Part shown: one piece after another, positions 39,348 through 48,462 of the stretch
Position numbering within the stretch: position 1 is the first letter of the stretch
How the letters are laid out: each line of letters starts with the position of its first letter
Assembly: GCA_040386355.1 (NCBI GenBank)
Contig: JAZKFP010000050.1
Coordinates: forward strand, 1 to 64,000
DNA length: 64,000 nucleotides
Reading direction: 5' to 3'
Source of the DNA: JAZKFP01 sp040386355
GTDB taxonomy: Bacteria; Pseudomonadota; Gammaproteobacteria; Pseudomonadales; UBA6940
Program-made: the position numbers and the translations under genes
Notes under the pieces: generated by a model
What the model saw: the letters and a program-made list of their open reading frames with translations, nothing else
What the model was told of the DNA's origin: nothing
Databases searched by the model: none

Positions 39348-40049
39348 ATGCAAGAAAAAATTCATTACATATTAACTGATATTGAAGGTACTACCTCTTC
39401 AATTAATTTCGTATACGAAACATTATTTCCATATGCACGCAAACATTTAAAATCCTTTGTAATAAATAATGCAGACGAGCCTGAAGTGCGCTCCATTATT
39501 GCTCAAGCATGTAATGAAGGAAAAATTGAAGTTTCTATAAATCATGCAATACAGTTATTCGAAAAGTGGATGGACGAAGATCGAAAAATTACACCTTTAA
39601 AAAGTATCCAAGGTTTAATTTGGCAACAAGGTTATGAAGCAGGAGAATTAAAAGGTCATATATATGATGACGCTGCTGCTGAATTACATAATTGGCATAA
39701 GAAAGGATTAACGCTTGGCGTGTATTCTTCAGGTTCTGTTACGGCACAAAAGCTAATTTTTGGATATTCAGAACAAGGTAATTTAGCTATTTTGTTTAAT
39801 CATTTTTTTGATACAACATTTGGCGGTAAGTTAGAAAAAACTTCTTATGAAAAAATCGCTCATCAGATTAATGTTTCACCTAATCAAATTTGTTTTTTAT
39901 CCGACAATCCAAAAGAATTAATCGCTGCTGACCAGGCTGGTATGTTTTGTATTTTAATACAAAGAGATAATCTGCAATTAATAGCTAATCCTGGATTTAT
40001 TGTTGCGGCAAGTTTTCATGATGTAGATCTTTTAATTGCAAAAGACTAG
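39348..40049 (+). CDS. mtnC: Acireductone synthase (enolase-phosphatase E1)
   Basis: 233-residue HAD-superfamily enzyme catalysing enolisation and dephosphorylation before the mtnD step. HAD motif I is LTDIEGTTSS at the N-terminus (DIEGT), motif II lies in GVYSSGS, and motif IV is CFLSDNPKEL. Length matches the family. Last gene of the mtnBDC cluster; a REP-like palindrome follows 80 bases downstream. Confidence 0.93.
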   Translation: MQEKIHYILTDIEGTTSSINFVYETLFPYARKHLKSFVINNADEPEVRSIIAQACNEGKIEVSINHAIQLFEKWMDEDRKITPLKSIQGLIWQQGYEAGELKGHIYDDAAAELHNWHKKGLTLGVYSSGSVTAQKLIFGYSEQGNLAILFNHFFDTTFGGKLEKTSYEKIAHQINVSPNQICFLSDNPKELIAADQAGMFCILIQRDNLQLIANPGFIVAASFHDVDLLIAKD

Positions 40050-40127
40050 TTTTATCAAAGATGAGAATTCTTTTTAAAAAATCCAATAGACAGCGCATTT
40101 AAAATTGAGCACAAAAGCACACTAATT

Positions 40128-40159
40128 GGCGTCATTCCCGCGAAGGCGGGAATGACGCC
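40128..40159. repeat. REP-like palindrome after mtnC
   Basis: GGCGTCATTCCCGC, a GAAG loop and GCGGGAATGACGCC form a perfect 14-bp stem. The ATTCCCGCGAAGGCGGGAAT core is a widespread repetitive extragenic palindrome type in proteobacteria. It may end the mtn transcript, although no T-tract follows. The rest of the 239-base gap (40050-40288) shows no gene. Confidence 0.8.
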
Positions 40160-40288
40160 GCCCAAGGTTGTTTTTTAATTTTTTAAAATCCTAAAAGTTT
40201 TATAATTTGAATTGTCATAAAAATACTTTTGCTGGCAGCATAGAATTAAAATTTTTCAACTAAGCTTATTAAATCTACAAAAAATATA

Positions 40289-42154
40289 ATGAGCTATTCA
40301 ATGCGTTATAAATTTTCAGGGTTTCTAACCACACTATTTTGCGGCGCAATCAATGATACTTTCTTAAAAACTTCTGTTCTTTTTCTGTTTGTTACGGTCA
40401 TCCCTCAACAATCGTCGGTAATGCATCATTGGATTGAGCTTGCTTTCATTTTTCCTTTTTTATTGTTTAGTGGTTTTGCAGGCTATATTGCGAATCACTA
40501 TGAACAATCCTGGTGGATTCAACGACTCGCTTTTCTTAAATTATTGATTTGTTGTTTAGCAATTATTGCATTCACTTTTAATCAATTATGGTTTTACTTA
40601 CTGCTTATTTTTGCAATGGGTTCACAGTCGAGTTTATTTGGACCTATAAAATACAGCGCTATTCCACGACTGGTAAATTCAGAAATAATTATTAAAGCTA
40701 ATGCTTGGGTTGGCGCAGTTACTTTCTTGGCAATCTTTTTAGGAAGTTTTTTTGCTGGAATACTGTTTGAAGATAAATTTTCACAGATGTACGTCCCCTA
40801 TATAATGGTTTGCATTGCAATTATTGGTTGGTATACATCTCATAAAATTCCAATTTTACCTGCTCTAACCTCAAAACAACCTAAAAATTTATTAGCATTT
40901 TGGAAAGATAAAAGTTTTTTTGATTCAATGGATATAGCCAAACAAAAAAAACCTTTGATTTTTATTATTCTAGGCATTTCATGGTTTTGGTTTTTAGGCG
41001 CAGCGTATTTTATTCAGTTACCGGTTTTTACCCGCAGCATCATGCTTTCAAGCGAAAGTGTGATGTCATTATTTTTGGGAGCATTTACCAGTGGTGTAAT
41101 TATCGGTGGATTATTATGCGCACGTATGTCATGCAATCGCGTTGAGCCTGGCATGGTACCTTTAGGCGCATTAGGTTTAACCATTTTTAGCATCGATTTA
41201 AGTTTTGTACATATTACTGATGCTCAACAATCATTCAGTTTATTAGCTGCTTTATCATCTTCTACTCACTGGCACGCAATAATCGATATGATTTTGATTG
41301 GCTGTGCAGGTGGATTTTTTGTCACCCCGTTATACGCCATGATTCAAGAACGAACTCGCAAACAAGAACGTGCACGAATGCTCGCTATGAATAATTTCCT
41401 AAATGCATTTTCAATGGTGACATCGGCAATTACTGGTTTGATATGTTTCGGTTGGTTTGAACTAACACTTGATCAATACTTCTTTGGCTTGGCTATATTA
41501 AATTTTTTTATCGCTATTTATTTATTTTCTTTTGTTCCAGAATTTGTTTTGCGTTTTATTTTATGGTGCTTATTGCATGTGGTGTATCGTATTAAAGCAA
41601 AAGGTTTTGAGAAAATACCAGAAAAGGGTCCGGTAATATTAATTTCTAATCATGTGAGTTATGTTGACGCCGTTTTAATTGGTAGTTTGTGCACACGCCC
41701 TACTCGATTTGTTATTTACAAACCCATTTATGATTTAAAAGTTTTAAATTGGGTATTTAAATTAACGCGGTCTATTCCGATTAATTCAAAAGCAAATGAC
41801 TCTGCAACCTATCATCAAGCTTTTGAAACGATTACCAATGCATTAAATCAAGGCGAAATTATTTGTATTTTTCCAGAAGGTAGTTTGACGTACGACGGCC
41901 AGATTCGATCTTTTCGTTCAGGATTATTAAAAATATTGCAAGAACATCCTGCGACTATTGTGCCGATTGGATTAAATGGTTTATGGGAAAGTGTATTTAG
42001 TCGACAACGACGTCCGATTTTGAAAAAAATATTTTCGTCGTTACGGCGTCGAGTTGGAATTAATGTGGGTGATCCTATTGCTGCAGACGACGTTGACCTT
42101 GATCAATTACGTCAAAAAGTACAACAACTTTCAAACAATAAAACTAATTATTGA
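40289..42154 (+). CDS. MFS lysophospholipid transporter fused to 1-acylglycerol-phosphate acyltransferase
   Basis: 621 residues. The N-terminal 420 residues have about twelve transmembrane helices of the major facilitator type, with the LplT-like opening FLTTLFCGAINDTFLKTS. After residue 430 follows a PlsC-type acyltransferase: NHVSYVDAV (NHxxxxD) and FPEGSLTYDG (FPEG). In many bacteria LplT and the acyltransferase Aas are separate or fused with an acyl-ACP ligase; here the ligase domain is absent. It probably imports lysophospholipids across the inner membrane and re-acylates them. Its end overlaps the convergent alaS by seven bases. Confidence 0.88.
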   Translation: MSYSMRYKFSGFLTTLFCGAINDTFLKTSVLFLFVTVIPQQSSVMHHWIELAFIFPFLLFSGFAGYIANHYEQSWWIQRLAFLKLLICCLAIIAFTFNQLWFYLLLIFAMGSQSSLFGPIKYSAIPRLVNSEIIIKANAWVGAVTFLAIFLGSFFAGILFEDKFSQMYVPYIMVCIAIIGWYTSHKIPILPALTSKQPKNLLAFWKDKSFFDSMDIAKQKKPLIFIILGISWFWFLGAAYFIQLPVFTRSIMLSSESVMSLFLGAFTSGVIIGGLLCARMSCNRVEPGMVPLGALGLTIFSIDLSFVHITDAQQSFSLLAALSSSTHWHAIIDMILIGCAGGFFVTPLYAMIQERTRKQERARMLAMNNFLNAFSMVTSAITGLICFGWFELTLDQYFFGLAILNFFIAIYLFSFVPEFVLRFILWCLLHVVYRIKAKGFEKIPEKGPVILISNHVSYVDAVLIGSLCTRPTRFVIYKPIYDLKVLNWVFKLTRSIPINSKANDSATYHQAFETITNALNQGEIICIFPEGSLTYDGQIRSFRSGLLKILQEHPATIVPIGLNGLWESVFSRQRRPILKKIFSSLRRRVGINVGDPIAADDVDLDQLRQKVQQLSNNKTNY

Positions 42155-44787
42155 AACGCTACCCACTCCAATGCAGATGCTTTTGCTTGCGACAGTTTTG
42201 CTGGATCACCGCCGCCACCCATTGCCATATCTGCACGACCACCGCCTTTACCAGTCATTTGATCACAAACATTTTTCACCCATTGACCAGCCGCGTATTT
42301 TTTTACGTGATCAGAACTTACACCAGCTGCAATTCCAATTGAATTATCACTGGTAAAAAATACCATCACTAAACCTGAACCAAGTTTTTGTTTTAAAACA
42401 TCAACTAAATCACGTGCAGATTTTGCGTCAGTAACATTTGAATTTGTGGTAGCGTCAATTACGAGCACCGCTATTTCACCAATCATGACTTTCTCTGATA
42501 GCCATTGATCCGTGGAACCTGAATTCATCGATTTTTTTAATGATTCTTGTTCTTTTTCCAACGTTCGAATGCGTTCATTTTGTGTTTTAAAACGAACTAA
42601 TAATTGATCAAGCGGTGCTTTTACTTCGGAAGTTAATGCAGTAATTTGAGCACGCTCTTCACGTTCCAATTGCCATGCACGCCAGCCAGCAACTGCTTCG
42701 ATTCTGCGAACACCCGATGCAACTGCGGATTCTTGAACGATACGAAATGAACCTATATCTCCAGTTCTTGAAACATGTGTACCACCACATAATTCAATCG
42801 AATAATCCTGTTCACCCATCGTTAACACACGAACTTCGTCATCGTATTTTTCACCAAATAACGCCATGGCTCCAGAAGCTTTTGCTTTTTCAATCGACAT
42901 TAATTGTGTGGTGACTTCAACGTTCGCTAAAACTTCGCGCATTACTTCGGTTTCAATTTTTTGAATTTCATGCGAAGAAATTGGGTTGGGATGTGAAAAA
43001 TCAAAGCGTAATTTCATGTCGTCAACCAGCGAACCTTTTTGTTGGACATGCGTACCTAGTACTTTTCGCAACGCTGCATGCAATAAATGGGTTGCGGAAT
43101 GATGTCGACGGATCGCGGCACGACGTTGCGTATCGACATCTAACACAACAATTTCACCAACTGATAATTCGCCTTTTTCTAATTGTCCAATATGCAAAAC
43201 AACCGAGCCTTGTTTTTTGGTGTCATCTACGCGAAATATAGCGTTCGCTGTTTTAATCCAACCACGATCTCCCACTTGTCCGCCGGACTCGGCATAAAAA
43301 GGTGATTGTTCAACTGCAATAATTGCATCGGTTCCAGCTTCAATAGTTTTTACTAATTCATGCTGATCAACAATGGCTTGAATAGGACTTTGAAATTGCA
43401 CTTTTTCATAGCCATGGAAAATAGTCGCAGCTGTTTCTGCAGGAATAGCAACTTGTTGTAATTTAAATCCTGAATGTTGTTTGGAACGCTGTTTTTGTTT
43501 CAACATGCATACGTCAAAACCTTGCCAATCGAGTGTGCAATTATTTTCACGTGCAATATCGTCGGTTAAATCTGGTGGAAATCCGTAGGTGTCGTACAAA
43601 GTAAAAACGGTTTCACCAGGAATTATTTTATTCGAATTATTTTCCAAACCTTTCATAGCTTGTAATAAAAGCTGCATTCCTTGATCCAAGGTAATTGAAA
43701 ATTGCGCTTCTTCTTTTGCAAGTACTTGCATAATGCGCGTTTGTTGAATTTTTAATTCTGGATAGGCTTCACACATTTCTTGAACTAAAAATGGTACGCA
43801 TTCCGCAAAAAAACCAACCTTGGCATTTAATTTATAACCGTGGCGTAACGCGCGTCGAATAATACGACGTAGCACATAACCACGGCCTTCATTTGAAGGC
43901 GTGATTCCATCTAAAGTAAGAAACGAGGTAGAGCGAATATGGTCGGCAATAACGCGAATAGAATGTTGTGTAATATTATTTTCTTCAACACCAATAACTT
44001 TTTTAATACCGTTAATTAATCCACGAAATAAATCAATGTCGTAATTATTATGAACGCCTTGCATAACCGCGGCGATTCGTTCTAAACCCATTCCGGTATC
44101 AACCGAAGGTTTTGGCAATGGATTTAACGTACCGTCTGCTTGACGGTCAAATTGCATGAACACTAAATTCCAAATTTCAATGTAGCGATCGCCATCGGCT
44201 TCTTCTGAACCTGGAGGACCACCCACAACTTCAGGACCGTGATCGTAAAAAATTTCGGTGCATGGGCCGCATGGGCCGGTATCACCCATTGACCAGAAAT
44301 TATCTTTCTCACCCAAGCGTGCGATGCGTTCAACAGGAATATGAATTTCTTTGGCCCAAATGTTATAGGCTTCGTCGTCTTCAAAATAAACCGTCACCCA
44401 TAATTTTTCTGGTGGAAGCTGTAATACTTCGGTCAAAAACGACCAAGCAAATTGAATCGCTTCACGTTTAAAATAATCACCAAAACTAAAATTGCCGAGC
44501 ATTTCAAAGAAAGTGTGATGACGTGCTGTATAGCCAACATTTTCTAAATCGTTGTGTTTACCACCTGCACGAACTACGCGCTGCGACGACGCCGCACGTT
44601 GATACGGCTTTTTTTCACGTCCTAAAAAAACATCTTTAAACTGCACCATACCTGCATTGGTAAATAGTAAAGTCGGATCATTCGCAGGGATTAATGAACT
44701 ACTCGCGACTATTTGATGCGCGTGCTGTTCAAAAAAATGTAGAAACGCTTGGCGAATATCCGCCACCGTGGAAATTGTCCGGGTCAT
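42148..44787 (-). CDS. alaS: Alanine-tRNA ligase
   Basis: 879-residue class II synthetase. FTNAGMVQFKDVFLG, RVVRAGGKHNDLENVG and NEGRGYVLRRIIRRALRHG belong to the catalytic core; HHSATHLLHAALRKVLG and CGGTHVSRTGDIG form the editing-domain zinc site; the C-terminal GGGRADMAMGGG is the C-Ala domain. Length is standard and all signature motifs are intact. In gammaproteobacteria recX or csrA often flank it; here the next upstream gene is a small unknown protein. Confidence 0.97.
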   Translation of the reverse strand: MTRTISTVADIRQAFLHFFEQHAHQIVASSSLIPANDPTLLFTNAGMVQFKDVFLGREKKPYQRAASSQRVVRAGGKHNDLENVGYTARHHTFFEMLGNFSFGDYFKREAIQFAWSFLTEVLQLPPEKLWVTVYFEDDEAYNIWAKEIHIPVERIARLGEKDNFWSMGDTGPCGPCTEIFYDHGPEVVGGPPGSEEADGDRYIEIWNLVFMQFDRQADGTLNPLPKPSVDTGMGLERIAAVMQGVHNNYDIDLFRGLINGIKKVIGVEENNITQHSIRVIADHIRSTSFLTLDGITPSNEGRGYVLRRIIRRALRHGYKLNAKVGFFAECVPFLVQEMCEAYPELKIQQTRIMQVLAKEEAQFSITLDQGMQLLLQAMKGLENNSNKIIPGETVFTLYDTYGFPPDLTDDIARENNCTLDWQGFDVCMLKQKQRSKQHSGFKLQQVAIPAETAATIFHGYEKVQFQSPIQAIVDQHELVKTIEAGTDAIIAVEQSPFYAESGGQVGDRGWIKTANAIFRVDDTKKQGSVVLHIGQLEKGELSVGEIVVLDVDTQRRAAIRRHHSATHLLHAALRKVLGTHVQQKGSLVDDMKLRFDFSHPNPISSHEIQKIETEVMREVLANVEVTTQLMSIEKAKASGAMALFGEKYDDEVRVLTMGEQDYSIELCGGTHVSRTGDIGSFRIVQESAVASGVRRIEAVAGWRAWQLEREERAQITALTSEVKAPLDQLLVRFKTQNERIRTLEKEQESLKKSMNSGSTDQWLSEKVMIGEIAVLVIDATTNSNVTDAKSARDLVDVLKQKLGSGLVMVFFTSDNSIGIAAGVSSDHVKKYAAGQWVKNVCDQMTGKGGGRADMAMGGGGDPAKLSQAKASALEWVAFQ

Positions 44788-44864
44788 AAAAGGTATCCTG
44801 GAATGGAAAGCTTAAAGAAAAAGAAGTTTAATCGGCGGCGGCCTATTGTGTCGAGCTGGGCGCT

Positions 44865-45155
44865 CTAATCAATCGATTCAATCCAACCATCTTTTAACAA
44901 TTGCTGCAATGAATAAGTAATTTCAGCACGCAAGAGCGGAAGTTCTAAGTCATACGTCACGGCCCAAACCTGCTCGTGTTGCATCATCGGTTCTTTTAAC
45001 TGGATGGTGTTCAGCATTTGACTCTGCAATCCTGCAAAGCAACCCTGCTGATTGGTATCGTATTTTAAGACGACAACTTCATTGCCACGCCACTGCAACA
45101 ATGTGCGATCTGCGATTTTAAATTGGCGCTCCATCCAATTTTTAAGCTCTTCCAT
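44865..45155 (-). CDS. Hypothetical protein, 96 aa
   Basis: From the ATG at 45155 the product is 96 residues; an in-frame start at 45191 would add 12. It is a small alpha/beta protein (VVVLKYDTNQQGCFAGLQ, EQVWAVTYDLELP) with no motif recognised. It lies upstream of alaS on the same strand, 77 bases from it, and may be co-transcribed. Confidence 0.5.
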   Translation of the reverse strand: MEELKNWMERQFKIADRTLLQWRGNEVVVLKYDTNQQGCFAGLQSQMLNTIQLKEPMMQHEQVWAVTYDLELPLLRAEITYSLQQLLKDGWIESID

Positions 45156-45325
45156 AACTATCTCTAAAAATATCTGATTAATCTCAATCAATTTAGCAGC
45201 AAAATCGCTTGCAATTCTTTCATCGGTCGATAGACTATGCCCTCCAGATTGCCCAGCAGTCTGAGACGTCGAAGCGATGGTTGTTAGAAGTTAAGACATC
45301 GACGGATGAGAAAAAAGTGTTTATT

Positions 45326-45402
45326 GCGCCTGTAGCTCAGTTGGATAGAGTACATGACTACGAATCATGTGGTCGGGAGTTCGAATCTCTCCAGGCGCAC
45401 CA
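45326..45402 (+). tRNA. tRNA-Arg (anticodon ACG)
   Basis: 77 bases. Acceptor GCGCCTG/CAGGCGC, D-loop GCTCAGTTGGATAGAGT, anticodon loop CTACGAA (ACG) on stem CATGA/TCATG, T-loop TTCGAAT and encoded CCA. Serves as integration target: its 3' 48 bases plus one are repeated at 52229-52277. Confidence 0.96.
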
Positions 45403-45403
45403 T
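45355..45403 (+). repeat. attL of the 6.9-kb island (49-bp tRNA-Arg 3' repeat)
   Basis: Bases from the anticodon stem to the CCA end of tRNA-Arg plus one flanking base, identical over 49 positions to 52229-52277 in direct orientation, 6,874 bases apart. A tyrosine integrase gene lies next to the other copy. Confidence 0.95.
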
Positions 45404-45534
45404 ATAAATCAAAGACTTACACCTCTTGTAGTTGTCCTCATAAAATCCAGAGTCACCAGAAAGTCACCACTACAAAAGAATTTATTGTTTTGCTTGAAGT
45501 AATGTACATGATCGATTTTTTTGGATTTGTATCT

Positions 45535-46548
45535 TCAAGTAAATTTTGTTCCGTACTTTGTCCTATACCAACTTTGAATTGAGTGTGCACAGAAAAATTC
45601 TATTGCAGGGTAGGAACTCCAACCATGGGTTTTTACCCATAGCTCGGAAATCTTATAAAAAATTTTGTTTCTACAAATTTCATCTTCATGTGGTAAGACT
45701 GAAATTGCGATTCGCTTAGTTTTTGCAGAACTAAAAATTTTTTCTTTGATGTGAGTATCTCTTTCTGCCATGCCCCAACCATAAAAAACTAAGTTTTCCG
45801 GCATGTCAGATAATTTTTCAAAAACTGTCTTCAAGTAATCGTTTTTTTTAATGCACTTTATCTTGTGAGAAGATTGGCCTTCCATAACAGTTAAACTGAC
45901 TTTGTCATCGTTCAATTGTTTGTCGATAGTGTCTAAGAAATTTATGTCACCAGACTTTAATTTTTTTATGAAATCACCTTCCTGGTAATAAAACAAATTT
46001 CCGTGTGGAAAAACTAAAGTTGTTTTTTTAACATCTTTCCAATCGCTAGAAAACTTATCATTTAAAAACCTTAGGCCTAAATAGTTGCCAGGTCTAAAGC
46101 CATCATTCATACATTCAGATTTATTTAACATAGAGCTATAAACTACGGTATCGTAATTAAGGCAGCAAACAACTTTGAAATGCATTAAAAATTCACTCAT
46201 TGCTTTTAGCTTACCGCCATCCTGAATTTTTTTAATATTCAATATTAAAATTTTTTGAAATATTCGTTTAATATTTTTTAAGTAATTTTCTATTTTTTCA
46301 ATTGAGTGAGAAGCAGTATCATTATATTTTTCAGATTCAAGAAAACTTATGATTTCTTCAAAGTCCATTGTAAATTTCGCAATAAAAAAATGAAGTTCGT
46401 CTTTAGATAAATGTGCTTTAGCTTGTTCAAAAATATTAGGATAAGAAAAACTTTGTGATATATGAATACTTAAGCCGTTTCCAGCGACTAAGCCAGCACG
46501 TTCATACTTATCTGCAATTTCCGCCCAATCCTTGACATAGAAATCCAC
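45535..46548 (-). CDS. DUF4917-type SIR2-like protein, putative defence gene
   Basis: 337 residues. An N-terminal GLVAGNGLSI, the central CCLNYDTVVYSSM, a TLVFPHGNLFYY and a late LVFYGWGMAERDTHI follow the order seen in SIR2-like/DUF4917 proteins (NAD-binding GxG, NYD, HG and YGxSxxDxHI). SIR2-like proteins in phage satellites usually act as anti-phage NADases or relatives. The catalytic status is uncertain, as the canonical SIR2 His/Asn pair cannot be placed for sure. It lies beside attL, the cargo position of the island. Confidence 0.65.
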   Translation of the reverse strand: MDFYVKDWAEIADKYERAGLVAGNGLSIHISQSFSYPNIFEQAKAHLSKDELHFFIAKFTMDFEEIISFLESEKYNDTASHSIEKIENYLKNIKRIFQKILILNIKKIQDGGKLKAMSEFLMHFKVVCCLNYDTVVYSSMLNKSECMNDGFRPGNYLGLRFLNDKFSSDWKDVKKTTLVFPHGNLFYYQEGDFIKKLKSGDINFLDTIDKQLNDDKVSLTVMEGQSSHKIKCIKKNDYLKTVFEKLSDMPENLVFYGWGMAERDTHIKEKIFSSAKTKRIAISVLPHEDEICRNKIFYKISELWVKTHGWSSYPAIEFFCAHSIQSWYRTKYGTKFT

Positions 46549-46620
46549 ACGACTCTCCTTAAGTGGCTTTGAATAGCCTGCCTAAAAAGAGTAGTAGACT
46601 CATTAAACATTTAAAAAATA

Positions 46621-47097
46621 TCAATTTGCTTTTACAAACTCTACATGGATACGTCGTGCATTTTCACTTTTGATTGTTTCGTTCAATAAATTATCATTTG
46701 CTACTTTTTGAAGCTCAAAGGGGTTAAACACTCCAAGATGTTTACCCAACAATTCAAGCGCGCGAGTTGCGCCCGTTGCATTAAATTTATATTCACCAGT
46801 AGGTAAACCTTCAGCATCACAAACCGGTTCTGCTTGCAAACAACGATCTGCGACAACTTTTAAACTCTGCAAAACGTAGTCAGCATTAATTTGTGTTCGT
46901 TGCTGTTGTTCGGTTTGTGCTTTTTTAATCGCCATAGAAACCCTATTTTTTCCTAGCAGTGCTGGTCCGATTTTGTCCGCGTTGTTTGCGCTATAGCCTG
47001 CACGCTTAGCGGCTTGCGTTGCATTTAAATCAATTAAATACTCATCAACAAACCGCTGCTGCCTTGGCGTTAAATTTTCTCTGAAGTGCGCCCCCAT
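46621..47097 (-). CDS. Phage terminase small subunit
   Basis: 158 residues. LTPRQQRFVDEYLIDLNATQAAKRAGYSANNADKIGPALLGKNRV is the classic N-terminal helix-turn-helix of TerS/XtmA proteins, which recognise packaging sites. There is no large subunit, portal or capsid gene in the island, so the protein would redirect a helper phage's packaging machinery, as in PICI-type satellites. It directly follows the iteron-like region. Confidence 0.9.
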   Translation of the reverse strand: MGAHFRENLTPRQQRFVDEYLIDLNATQAAKRAGYSANNADKIGPALLGKNRVSMAIKKAQTEQQQRTQINADYVLQSLKVVADRCLQAEPVCDAEGLPTGEYKFNATGATRALELLGKHLGVFNPFELQKVANDNLLNETIKSENARRIHVEFVKAN

Positions 47098-47139
47098 ATG
47101 TTTTTAAATGGCCTTATATGATTGGTATATTATAAAGGT

Positions 47140-47273
47140 GTACACATAGCGGGTACCCAAAGCAGAAAAAACACCTTGACTGGTACGAATAGCGACCACA
47201 AACATTCCAGAACTTAACTTTTTTTGCATCATTGGTACGAATAGCGACCTCATTGGTACACATAGCGAGTACA
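47140..47273. repeat. Iteron-like repeats, candidate island replication origin
   Basis: Four copies of GTAC-N2-ATAGCG: 47140-47156 (GTACACATAGCGGGTAC), 47183-47197 (GTACGAATAGCGACC), 47235-47249 (GTACGAATAGCGACC) and 47257-47273 (GTACACATAGCGAGTAC). All are in the same orientation, in a non-coding AT-rich gap between the terminase gene and a winged-helix gene. Position and form fit iterons for a Rep protein, or operators. Confidence 0.65.
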
Positions 47274-47333
47274 TAAAAAACCATGTTGTCATCTTCTATC
47301 TCTCAATGTGATTTATACTTTTTAATAAAATAA

Positions 47334-47729
47334 TTATAACAATTGCCATTTCTTTGAAGGGAACTTAGTGGGTTGAACTTCAATTTTTCCTTTGCAATCA
47401 TCAATTGGCTGCCACGTTATAGCAAAAAGAGAACATCGATTTCTTCCTCCTTGTCTGGTCTGCTCAATAAAACCAAATGCTAATAACTTTTTGAGTGAAG
47501 CATTTAACGTGCCCTGAGACCTCCATTTCTTTTCACGCATCAAAGTCCAACTTGCAGAAAGATCACCATTATTGAATCCGTGATATTGAGCAGTAATATC
47601 AACTAAAAGTTTTACATCCCAACCCCTCAGTTGTAAGTAGTTCTGACTTTTATAAACAGCATGAGGTATTCCAATAAATTGACCTTTATCTTTCTTTCCT
47701 CGTGCTTTAGATCGATTAGTAGTTGGCAT
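47334..47729 (-). CDS. Winged-helix DNA-binding protein, possible replication protein
   Basis: 131 residues. After a basic N-terminus (NRSKARGKKDKGQFIGIPH) comes a pattern typical of winged helices in Rep or transcription factors (LRGWDVKLLVDITAQY, LMREKKWRSQGTLNASLKKLLAFGFIEQTRQGGRNRCSLFAITW). It is encoded directly upstream of the iteron-like array, in the place where small satellites keep their Rep gene. Lacks primase or helicase motifs. It is five bases after the stop of the next upstream gene. Confidence 0.6.
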   Translation of the reverse strand: MPTTNRSKARGKKDKGQFIGIPHAVYKSQNYLQLRGWDVKLLVDITAQYHGFNNGDLSASWTLMREKKWRSQGTLNASLKKLLAFGFIEQTRQGGRNRCSLFAITWQPIDDCKGKIEVQPTKFPSKKWQLL

Positions 47730-47734
47730 CTTTT

Positions 47735-48031
47735 TTACCTCACTTGAAAACCAGCTCGCACTGGCAATGCGGATGCCTTTTCAAGGGTTTTTGCGAGGGT
47801 TAATTTCGAGGATAAAATCTGAGGGTAGTCCTGTCCTATCCTATGTAAGACTTCTTGCGATATTGTCCCAATTTTTTGGGGGCGACCGTTTTGCTTTGCG
47901 ATTTGCCGTAATAAATAACAACTTCTTTCACCTTTTAAGTGATTTCTTTCAGGCCATTGATTATCTAATGGGCAAATAGGCGCCGAGCAAAAATTAAATT
48001 TCGGGCATTCGTGAGCTGTGTTATCTTTCAT
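47735..48031 (-). CDS. Cys-rich small protein of the satellite, 98 aa
   Basis: 98 residues. The N-terminal half has CPKFNFCSAPICPLDNQWPERNHLKGERSCYLL, whose five cysteines could bind zinc. The rest is helical and basic. Family not recognised by name, but small Cys-rich proteins of this sort occur in early operons of satellites and prophages. In one operon with the winged-helix gene. Confidence 0.55.
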   Translation of the reverse strand: MKDNTAHECPKFNFCSAPICPLDNQWPERNHLKGERSCYLLRQIAKQNGRPQKIGTISQEVLHRIGQDYPQILSSKLTLAKTLEKASALPVRAGFQVR

Positions 48032-48102
48032 ATGCTTTTTCTCTTGTGGAAAAGTGAGTTGCTCTTAGCGAATGCCAAAAGCAACTTTGTTGAGGGGAAG
48101 AA

Positions 48103-48462
48103 TCAATCGGTGATTAAATTTCGCGGTTCAATTGATCGATTGATTCTTTCGTTTTCGATGCCAAGCACTTCATCTGCATAGGCTTGACCTTCCGTACCAG
48201 CCCATTCAATACACTCATCCGTTAATGCATATGTCGTATACGTAGCATTGCGCTGCACAGGGTCTTTTGTATTTTTCTTTAATTCCATGGAATAAATATC
48301 CCATCGATGTCTTTTTCTTAAATAATGGATGTAAGCTGCTAACCGATAAGAGCCAATCGATAAATCAATTATGTGATGGTCTACTATTTGGCCACGCAAT
48401 AAACGCGCAACGACACGGCCAGCCAGAGAATTCTTTTTTGGATAAGAAAAATTTAAATGCAT
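48103..48462 (-). CDS. Hypothetical satellite protein, 119 aa
   Basis: 119 residues, basic N-terminal half with RVVARLLRGQIVDHHIIDLSIGSYRLAAYIHYLRKRHRWDI, suggesting a DNA-binding helix-turn-helix of the kind that reads phage/satellite regulatory sites. Its start lies inside the end of the AlpA-like gene (10-base overlap), so the two are coupled. Function inferred weakly. Confidence 0.55.
   Translation of the reverse strand: MHLNFSYPKKNSLAGRVVARLLRGQIVDHHIIDLSIGSYRLAAYIHYLRKRHRWDIYSMELKKNTKDPVQRNATYTTYALTDECIEWAGTEGQAYADEVLGIENERINRSIEPRNLITD

Noticed and set aside
45209..45502. 97-codon plus-strand frame over tRNA-Arg
   Set aside because: It runs through the tRNA gene and the attachment repeat and has no coding character.
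47140..47273. CRISPR array
   Set aside because: Repeats are about 12-17 bases, unevenly spaced and only four; no cas genes in the window.
47104..47292. 62-codon minus-strand frame in the iteron region
   Set aside because: Coincides with the repeats, has no ribosome site and an odd composition.
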